Shown piece by piece: positions 58,750-64,000 of a stretch of 64,000 nucleotides of DNA. Position 1 is the stretch's first letter. Every line of letters starts with the position of its first letter. This DNA comes from Streptomyces qinzhouensis (GTDB taxonomy: Bacteria; Actinomycetota; Actinomycetes; Streptomycetales; Streptomycetaceae): NCBI RefSeq assembly GCF_007856155.1, contig NZ_CP042266.1, forward strand, positions 7,254,001 to 7,318,000, in the 5' to 3' direction. The translations under genes were made by a program, and so were the position numbers. The notes beneath the pieces were generated by a model, which was not told the DNA's origin, searched no databases, and saw nothing but the letters and a program-made list of their open reading frames with translations.

Positions 58750-59465
58750 GCGACACCACCGAAGAGGGAGAGACCATGACGTTCAAGGAGTCCCCCGAGG
58801 CCGTGGCCCAAGTCCTGCAGCACGCCCTCATCGGCGACGACCTGCCGGACTCCTTCACCCTGCTGGGGCGGGAATGGAGCCTGCACCGAGGCGTCTTCCC
58901 CAGCACCCTGAGCGCCGCCACCGAGGTGATGGCCTCGATCGTGCCCTATCCCCTGGGCGGCTCCTTCCTCGAGGTCGGCTGCGGTACGGGAGTCATCGCC
59001 GTGACCGCCGCGCTCAACGGCTGTGCCACCGTCACCGCGCTCGACATCAACGAGAAGGCGGTGGCCAACACGGTCGCCAACGCCGAGCGGCACGGTGTGA
59101 GCGACCGGGTACGCGTCCTGCACAGCGACATGTACACGGAACTCGATCCCGCGGAGCGCTTCGACACCATCTTCTGGAACGTGCCCTGGACCTATGTGGA
59201 GGACGGCTTCGCACTCTCCACGGATCTGCACTCCGCCGTCTTCGACCCGGGCTACCAGGGCCAGGCCCGATACCTCGCCGGCGCCCATGCACATCTGACG
59301 GACGGCGGCAGGCTGCTGCTGGGCACGGCCGACCTCGGGGACCGCGAACGGCTCGACGCCCTGGCCGAGGAAACCGGCCTGCGGGTCGAACTGCTGCGCC
59401 GAGTGCGCCGGATCGAGGAAGTACGGGTCATGGAGTACCACATGCTCGAACTGCACAGAAAGTGA
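58746..59465 (+). CDS. HemK/PrmC-like SAM methyltransferase
   Basis: A 239-residue methyltransferase with motif I LEVGCGTGVIAVTAAL near 76 and motif IV WNVPWTY near 144, where the amino-MTase consensus is (N/D)PP(Y/F/W); here Val replaces the first Pro. N- or O-methylation of a small substrate is expected. The start overlaps the aminotransferase stop, so translation is coupled. It does not look like the housekeeping PrmC, which sits with prfA. Confidence 0.85.
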   Translation: MSDTTEEGETMTFKESPEAVAQVLQHALIGDDLPDSFTLLGREWSLHRGVFPSTLSAATEVMASIVPYPLGGSFLEVGCGTGVIAVTAALNGCATVTALDINEKAVANTVANAERHGVSDRVRVLHSDMYTELDPAERFDTIFWNVPWTYVEDGFALSTDLHSAVFDPGYQGQARYLAGAHAHLTDGGRLLLGTADLGDRERLDALAEETGLRVELLRRVRRIEEVRVMEYHMLELHRK

Positions 59466-59544
59466 CCCGGCAGCCCCTGGCGCCCCGCCCGGATCACCGA
59501 GAGCCGACTCCCCGAAACCCACGATGCGCGCAGTGAGGCGCTCC

Positions 59545-60387
59545 ATGTCACCACATCCCGATCTCGAACTGGCCCTGCGACTCGGCGATATCGCCGACCG
59601 CATCACCGGCCGTCGCTTTCTCGCCCGCGACCTGCGGATCCAGGAGAAGCCGGACCGTACGCCGGTCACCGACGCGGACACCGCCGTCGAAACGGCCGTG
59701 CGCGAGGCGCTGAGGTCCGCCCGCCCGGACGACGCCTTCGCCGGGGAGGAGACCGGCGGCTCCGTCACGGCGGGACGCACCTGGATGGTCGACCCCATCG
59801 ACGGCACCAAGAACTTCCTGCGCGGGGTGCCGGTCTGGGCCACACTGATCGCCCTGCTGGAGGACGGCCGGCCCACCGTCGGCGTGATCAGCGCCCCCGC
59901 CCTGCACAGCCGCTGGTGGGCGGCGACCGAACAGGGTGCCTGGCTGCGGCGCGGCTCGGCCGACAGCGCCCCGCTGCCCCTGCGGGTCGCCCCCACCACC
60001 CGCCTCGCCGAGGCCTATCTGTCCACCACCAGTACCCGCACCTGGGGCACCTTCCACTCGTACGAGGCATATCTGCGCCTGGTCGAAGCGTGCTGGGAGG
60101 ACCGTGCCTTTGGAGACTTCCTCCAACACTGCATGGTGGCGGAAGGAACCCTCGACATCGCGGCCGAACCGGTCGTGAACCCCTGGGACATCGCCGCCGT
60201 CCAGATCCTCGTGGCGGAAGCCGGTGGTGTCTGTACCGATCTTCTGGGCGCCTCGCCCCGGAGCGGCACCGGCGCCCTGTCCGCCAACCCGCGGTTGCAT
60301 GAGCTCGCCCTGAAAGTCCTTTCGAACCCCGGAGCGGACACGGCCCGGCCCGCCGCGCCGGGCGGCAGCCGATCCCGGCCCCTTTGA
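59545..60387 (+). CDS. Inositol-monophosphatase-family phosphatase, HisN-like
   Basis: A 280-residue Mg-dependent phosphatase: GEE near 67, DPIDGTKNF near 83 and WDIAA near 213. The sequence resembles actinobacterial histidinol phosphatase HisN (RFLARDLRIQEKPDRTPVTD, ARPDDAFAGEE). In this cassette it more likely removes the phosphate from an aminosugar or cyclitol phosphate. Start ATG 59545 has GTGAGG 6 bases upstream; an earlier ATG (59524) has no site. It is separated from the methyltransferase by 79 bp. Confidence 0.87.
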   Translation: MSPHPDLELALRLGDIADRITGRRFLARDLRIQEKPDRTPVTDADTAVETAVREALRSARPDDAFAGEETGGSVTAGRTWMVDPIDGTKNFLRGVPVWATLIALLEDGRPTVGVISAPALHSRWWAATEQGAWLRRGSADSAPLPLRVAPTTRLAEAYLSTTSTRTWGTFHSYEAYLRLVEACWEDRAFGDFLQHCMVAEGTLDIAAEPVVNPWDIAAVQILVAEAGGVCTDLLGASPRSGTGALSANPRLHELALKVLSNPGADTARPAAPGGSRSRPL

Positions 60388-60436
60388 TCCCGGCGTCCGA
60401 CTGTCAGAACGGAAGCCCACAGAGAAACGGACCATC

Positions 60437-62002
60437 ATGCTGATTCTTTCCCTCAAAGAAGGCCATGACGGGGCGATAGCAGCCGTCGAAGACGGCAGGC
60501 TGCTCTTCTCCCTGGAGGCGGAGAAGGACTCGTTCATCCGCTACAGCGGCCTGACCGCCGAGGTGTTCGCCGTAGCGGCGGACCGGCTGGACAAGCCGCC
60601 GGACGTCATCGCCATGAGCGGCTGGATCAAGGGGACCCAGGCCACCGACCAGCCTTCGCGCGCCGGGTACTTCGGTGTGGGGGAGTCCGCGATCTCGGAC
60701 GAGGCCGGGCGGTTCTTCGGGCGGAATGTGCGCGTCTTCTCCTCCACACATGAGCGCTCCCACATCATGACGTCCTATGGAATGTCGGCATTCCGCCGGG
60801 ACCAGCCCTTCTACAGCCTGGTGTGGGAGGGGAACATCGGCTCGTTCTACCGCATCGACGAGCGGGGGAAGGTGACCCATCTCAGGGAGGTGCTCAACTA
60901 CCCCGGCAACAAGTACTCCTACGGCTTCGCGCTCGCCGACCCCGGTTTCAGTCCGCACCAGGAGTTCGTCCGGTTCCAGGACGCGGGCAAGCAGATGGCC
61001 CTGGCCGGTTTCGCCGAAAGCCGGTCGGCGACCCGGGTGGAACAGGAAGCCATCGACTTCATCCTCGGCCAGAAGAACGTCATCACCGGCAGCCTGAAAG
61101 ACCGGATGACCGACTCGCCATTCCATGACATCGGCGTGGAATCAGACGCGTACAAGAGCCTTGCCGCGCGCCTGTCGGACGCCATCTTCGACCGGTTCCA
61201 CGCCTACGCGAGAGAGCAGCTGACGGAGGGCCTCCCGCTGCTGATCTCGGGAGGCTGCGGACTCAATTGCGAGTGGAATCGGCGCTGGCGCGAGTGCGGG
61301 CTCTTCCCTGCGGTCTTCGTCCCGCCGTGCCCCAACGACAGCGGCTCCGCGATCGGGACCGCCATCGACGCCCAGCACTTCTACACCGGATCGGCCGACC
61401 TGGACTGGGACGTCTACGCGGGTGGCGAATTCGTCGAGGACATGGAATTCGACCCGCAGCGCTACGAGATCCGCCCGGTGGACTACGGCGAGATCGCCCG
61501 CTACCTCCGCGACGGGAACATCATCGGCTGGGCGCAGGGCCGCTGGGAAATCGGCCCCCGCGCGCTCGGGAACCGGTCGATCCTGGCCGCACCCTTCACC
61601 GAGGAGACGACCGTCAGACTCAACAAGATCAAGCAGCGCGAGAGCTACCGCCCCATCGCCCCGATCTGTCTGGAACAGGACGTGGGCCGCTGGTTCGCCG
61701 GCGGGACCCCCGATCCCTACATGCTGTACTTCAGTCACGTCGACTCCGGCGAACTGCGCGCGGTGACGCATGTCGACGGAACGGCTCGCACCCAGACCGT
61801 GAACCCGGCGGCGAACCCTGGAATGGCCGATCTGCTGACCACCTTCGGGGAATTGACCGGATTCAGTGTCCTCTGCAATACCTCGCTCAACTACTCGGGG
61901 CGCGGGTTCATCAACCGCACCAGCGATCTGATGGCGTACGGCGAGCTCCATGGCCTGGATGGATATGTCGTGAATGACGCCTTCGTTATCCCGCGGCGAT
62001 AG
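60437..62002 (+). CDS. CmcH-like O-carbamoyltransferase (NodU family)
   Basis: A 521-residue two-domain carbamoyltransferase. The N-terminal Kae1-like domain begins MLILSLKEGHDGAIAAVEDG, has HERSH near 105 and GGCGLNCEWN near 272; the YrdC-like domain has GRWEIGPRALGNRSILA near 368 and CNTSLNYSGRGFINRTSDL. It transfers carbamoyl from carbamoyl phosphate to a hydroxyl via carbamoyl-AMP. Both length and sequence recall CmcH of cephamycin clusters, yet no beta-lactam genes are near. It ends the plus-strand cassette. Confidence 0.93.
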   Translation: MLILSLKEGHDGAIAAVEDGRLLFSLEAEKDSFIRYSGLTAEVFAVAADRLDKPPDVIAMSGWIKGTQATDQPSRAGYFGVGESAISDEAGRFFGRNVRVFSSTHERSHIMTSYGMSAFRRDQPFYSLVWEGNIGSFYRIDERGKVTHLREVLNYPGNKYSYGFALADPGFSPHQEFVRFQDAGKQMALAGFAESRSATRVEQEAIDFILGQKNVITGSLKDRMTDSPFHDIGVESDAYKSLAARLSDAIFDRFHAYAREQLTEGLPLLISGGCGLNCEWNRRWRECGLFPAVFVPPCPNDSGSAIGTAIDAQHFYTGSADLDWDVYAGGEFVEDMEFDPQRYEIRPVDYGEIARYLRDGNIIGWAQGRWEIGPRALGNRSILAAPFTEETTVRLNKIKQRESYRPIAPICLEQDVGRWFAGGTPDPYMLYFSHVDSGELRAVTHVDGTARTQTVNPAANPGMADLLTTFGELTGFSVLCNTSLNYSGRGFINRTSDLMAYGELHGLDGYVVNDAFVIPRR

Positions 62003-62077
62003 TGGACCCACCGCGGAAGCGGGGCTTCGGGATGACAGGAGGGCCGGCCGGAACAGTTCGTAGCAGAGGTCATGCCC

Positions 62078-62157
62078 GGAGCCGGTGTCCGCGGTCCTGC
62101 CCGGCCGCGGAGCCGGTGCCCGCGGTCCTGCCCGGCCGCGGAGCCGGCGTCCGCGGT
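62078..62157. repeat. 31-bp tandem repeat after the carbamoyltransferase
   Basis: A GC-rich unit of 31 bp beginning GGAGCCGGTGTCCGCGGT is repeated about 2.6 times (62078, 62109, 62140) with single substitutions. It lies in the convergent gap between the carbamoyltransferase and the M24 gene. Its role is unknown; it may help end transcription. Confidence 0.85.
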
Positions 62158-62189
62158 GGTGACCGGACACGACCTGGTGAAAGGGCTGG

Positions 62190-62897
62190 TCAGGCCAGAT
62201 CGAGCAGCTGCTCGTAGAAGCCGCCGAAGCCGCGCTCACGGTCCACGAAGTGCAGCTCCAGGATCCAGTGGCACTCTCTCCCGCTGCGGTCGGTTCGCCG
62301 CAGCGGGGAGTCGTTCTCCGGGGCGATGTAGGACTCCGTCTTCGCCCCGTCGTTCAACTCGTGCGGGAACTCACCGACGAGATGGCCGGTGTGCCAGGTG
62401 CCGATCTCCCAGCCGGCCTCCCCGGCCAGCCGTTCCATCTCGGCGTACAGCTGCCGACCGGTGATGTCCTGATCGGCCTGGAACGCGGCGCGCCCGGCGT
62501 CGAAGACCCGCGGCAGGTCGGACAGAAGCCGCTGCTTGTCCGGATCGTCCCCGAAGACGTAGGTGCGGCCGAAGTCCGCCTCGTACTCCTCGAAGATCGG
62601 ACCGAAGTCGACGAAGGCGACATCGTCCTCACCGATGACCCGGTCCGGCGGGTTGTCCCGGTACGGCCGCAGGGTGTTGGGCCCGGATCGGACGATCCGC
62701 TTGTGCCAGTGCCGGGTCGTGCCGAACAGTTCGTTGGCCAGGTCCCGGACCCGGTCGCTCGCCTCCCGCTCCCCGACCCCCGGTACGACCAGCCCGCGAG
62801 CCTCCACCTCGGCGAACAGCACGATCGCCTTCTCCTGCGCCGCCACCAGGCCCGCGACGCGCCGGTCTTCCTGCGGACCGGGAGGATCGGATGTCAT
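62190..62897 (-). CDS. M24-family metallopeptidase-like protein
   Basis: A 235-residue pita-bread fold protein. Possible metal ligands: Asp in VAFVDFGPIF near 97, Asp in EADFGRTY near 107, His in HTGHLVGEF near 170 and Glu in LELHF near 213 and FYEQLL near 229, the D-D-H-E-E pattern of Xaa-Pro aminopeptidases and creatinases. It lacks the usual N-terminal domain. Convergent with the cassette, it may process or hydrolyse an amide in the product. Start MTSDPPGP is preceded by GGGAG. Confidence 0.82.
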   Translation of the reverse strand: MTSDPPGPQEDRRVAGLVAAQEKAIVLFAEVEARGLVVPGVGEREASDRVRDLANELFGTTRHWHKRIVRSGPNTLRPYRDNPPDRVIGEDDVAFVDFGPIFEEYEADFGRTYVFGDDPDKQRLLSDLPRVFDAGRAAFQADQDITGRQLYAEMERLAGEAGWEIGTWHTGHLVGEFPHELNDGAKTESYIAPENDSPLRRTDRSGRECHWILELHFVDRERGFGGFYEQLLDLA

Positions 62898-63026
62898 GTC
62901 GGTACTCCCGCGTCTCTCGCAACCCATCGGACGGACCTTGAATCCCAGCTGAGCGATCAAGGAATTTTACCCGGCCGGTTCGGCCGCTCGGCAGTGAGGT
63001 GCCCACCGTCATCGGCAGGCCGTCGG

Positions 63027-63066
63027 CCGGCCGGATTCCGTGGCCGCTCCCACGGAATCCGGCCGG
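63027..63066 (-). terminator. Hairpin terminator of the serine protease
   Basis: Perfect inverted repeat of 17 bp (CCGGCCGGATTCCGTGG-type arms) around a 6-base loop, just beyond the protease stop on the minus strand. Confidence 0.85.
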
Positions 63067-63072
63067 GTGGCG

Positions 63073-63846
63073 TCAGTTCACGGGGAGGCCGAGGTCGGCC
63101 GCGACCGCGCTGGTGCGGACGAAGACCGACTTCAGAAGCTCGGAGTCGCAGTACTTGTTGCCGGTGGTGACGATGCCGATCACCTTGCCGCCTGCCACCA
63201 GCGGGCCGCCCGAGTCGCCGCGGCAGATGCTGTTCTGCGTCCCGGCGGGCGGCGTACCGCAGACCTTCTTGGCGAGGGTGTCGGTGGAGTCGGTGAAGGG
63301 ATCGCACTGAGCGATCGGCGAGAGGGTGAGCGACGCCGACTTCAGCCGGGTGGCGTTGGTGTCACGCGCGATCCTTCCCCAGCCCACGGCCTTGGCGGTG
63401 CTGCCCACCCGGTAGAGAGCCTTGTCCTTGGGGCCCGCGACGGGCAGGGTGGCGTACGGCATCGGCTGGGCGAGGGTGATCACCGCGGCGTCGTTGACCA
63501 GCCCGGTCTGGTCGTACCCGGGGTGGAGGGCGATGGAACTGATCGCGCGGACCGTTCCCTTCGTGCTCGCCAGTTCGGTACGGCCGCCGATGACCTTCAT
63601 ATCGGTCGCGGTCGCGTCGTCGACACAGTGGGCCGCCGTGAGCACCTTGGTGGGTGCCACCAGGGTGCCGCCGCACGCCTGAAGGCCGTCCGGGGTGGTC
63701 AGCAGCATCGCGTACGGATGGTCCGTGACGGTGGTGTTCTGCCCGCCGTGGATGGCGGTGGCCGGGGCGGTGGTGACCGCGAGAGTGGTCACCGCGAGCG
63801 CCGAGGTGGTGAGTACGGCAGCCGTAGCCCTGGTGAAGACCGGCAT
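63073..63846 (-). CDS. Secreted trypsin-like serine protease (S1 family)
   Basis: A 257-residue preprotein with a Sec signal peptide (MPVFTRATAAVLTTSALAV, cleavage after APATA). The catalytic triad is His in TAAHCVDD near 72, Asp in VNDAAVITL near 116 and Ser in CRGDSGGP near 210; paired Cys are present. A secreted trypsin- or chymotrypsin-type protease. ATG 63846 has AAAGGGAAACC upstream; an earlier in-frame ATG (63870) is rejected because the signal peptide begins at the second. Confidence 0.93.
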   Translation of the reverse strand: MPVFTRATAAVLTTSALAVTTLAVTTAPATAIHGGQNTTVTDHPYAMLLTTPDGLQACGGTLVAPTKVLTAAHCVDDATATDMKVIGGRTELASTKGTVRAISSIALHPGYDQTGLVNDAAVITLAQPMPYATLPVAGPKDKALYRVGSTAKAVGWGRIARDTNATRLKSASLTLSPIAQCDPFTDSTDTLAKKVCGTPPAGTQNSICRGDSGGPLVAGGKVIGIVTTGNKYCDSELLKSVFVRTSAVAADLGLPVN

Positions 63847-64000
63847 GGTTTCCCTTTCGATCCACGGCACGCGGCCGTCCGGCCACGTGCTCCGCGCAGC
63901 AGGACGGAGAATCAGGCCGGTGCGTTCCCTTTTCCCTTGTACGGGACAGGTGTTCGTGGGGAGGGCGCCTGCGGCGAGCCCGGCGGTTCAGCTGTCGAAG
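63847..64000. other. 154-bp upstream region of the protease, to window end
   Basis: No gene seen. It should contain the protease promoter; nothing clear enough to name. Confidence 0.3.

Noticed and set aside
62078..62157. Possible CRISPR array
   Set aside because: The repeats are directly abutting without variable spacers and only 2.6 copies exist.

Overview
The window is very GC-rich, has strong third-position G/C bias, GGAGG-type ribosome binding sites, LAL and PAS-LuxR regulators, Tat-exported enzymes and rare TTA codons. All of this indicates a Streptomyces (or close actinomycete) chromosome. No rRNA, tRNA, CRISPR array or insertion sequence was recognised.

Region 1 (1-38.9 kb) is one side of an aromatic heptaene macrolide cluster of the candicidin/FR-008 type. 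A giant modular PKS enters from the left and ends at 14945; its three modules in view are all malonyl-specific KS-AT-DH-KR-ACP, the set that builds conjugated double bonds. It converges on a block of minus-strand genes. In transcription order these are a mycosaminyltransferase, a sugar aminotransferase, a P450, its [3Fe-4S] ferredoxin, a type II thioesterase, PabAB (aminodeoxychorismate synthase), a loading PKS (CoA ligase-ACP-KS-AT-ACP) and a two-gene ABC exporter. PabAB feeds p-aminobenzoate to the loading PKS. The first extension module has no KR, as expected for the aryl ketone. The thioesterase edits, the P450/ferredoxin pair oxidises and the glycosyltransferase decorates. Divergently transcribed are LAL regulators, two of them fused into one 1901-residue reading frame, and a PAS-LuxR activator of the PimM/FscRI kind. 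Two matches to the PimM-type operator sit 59-63 bp before the glycosyltransferase and the loading PKS.

Region 2 (38.9-51.3 kb) holds small, mostly divergent regulator/enzyme units: a fatty-acid desaturase with its reductase and a PucR regulator, TetR/NmrA, an unknown 164-residue protein, a Tat-exported multicopper oxidase, a Tat-exported endonuclease/phosphatase-fold enzyme, RidA/HxlR, and a CGNR regulator with a dehalogenase-like hydrolase. Several have clear inverted repeats in the intergenic DNA.

Region 3 (51.9-55.4 kb) has a LysR regulator, a PhzS-like flavin monooxygenase and a SAM methyltransferase.

Region 4 (55.8-62.9 kb) is the most original part. It is a compact plus-strand cassette of NUDIX hydrolase, Gfo/Idh/MocA dehydrogenase, DegT-type aminotransferase, HemK-like methyltransferase, HisN-like phosphatase and CmcH-like O-carbamoyltransferase, meeting a convergent M24 peptidase-fold gene. 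The set reads as oxidise, aminate, dephosphorylate, methylate and carbamoylate a sugar or cyclitol phosphate, and I cannot match it to a described pathway. A secreted trypsin-like protease closes the window.
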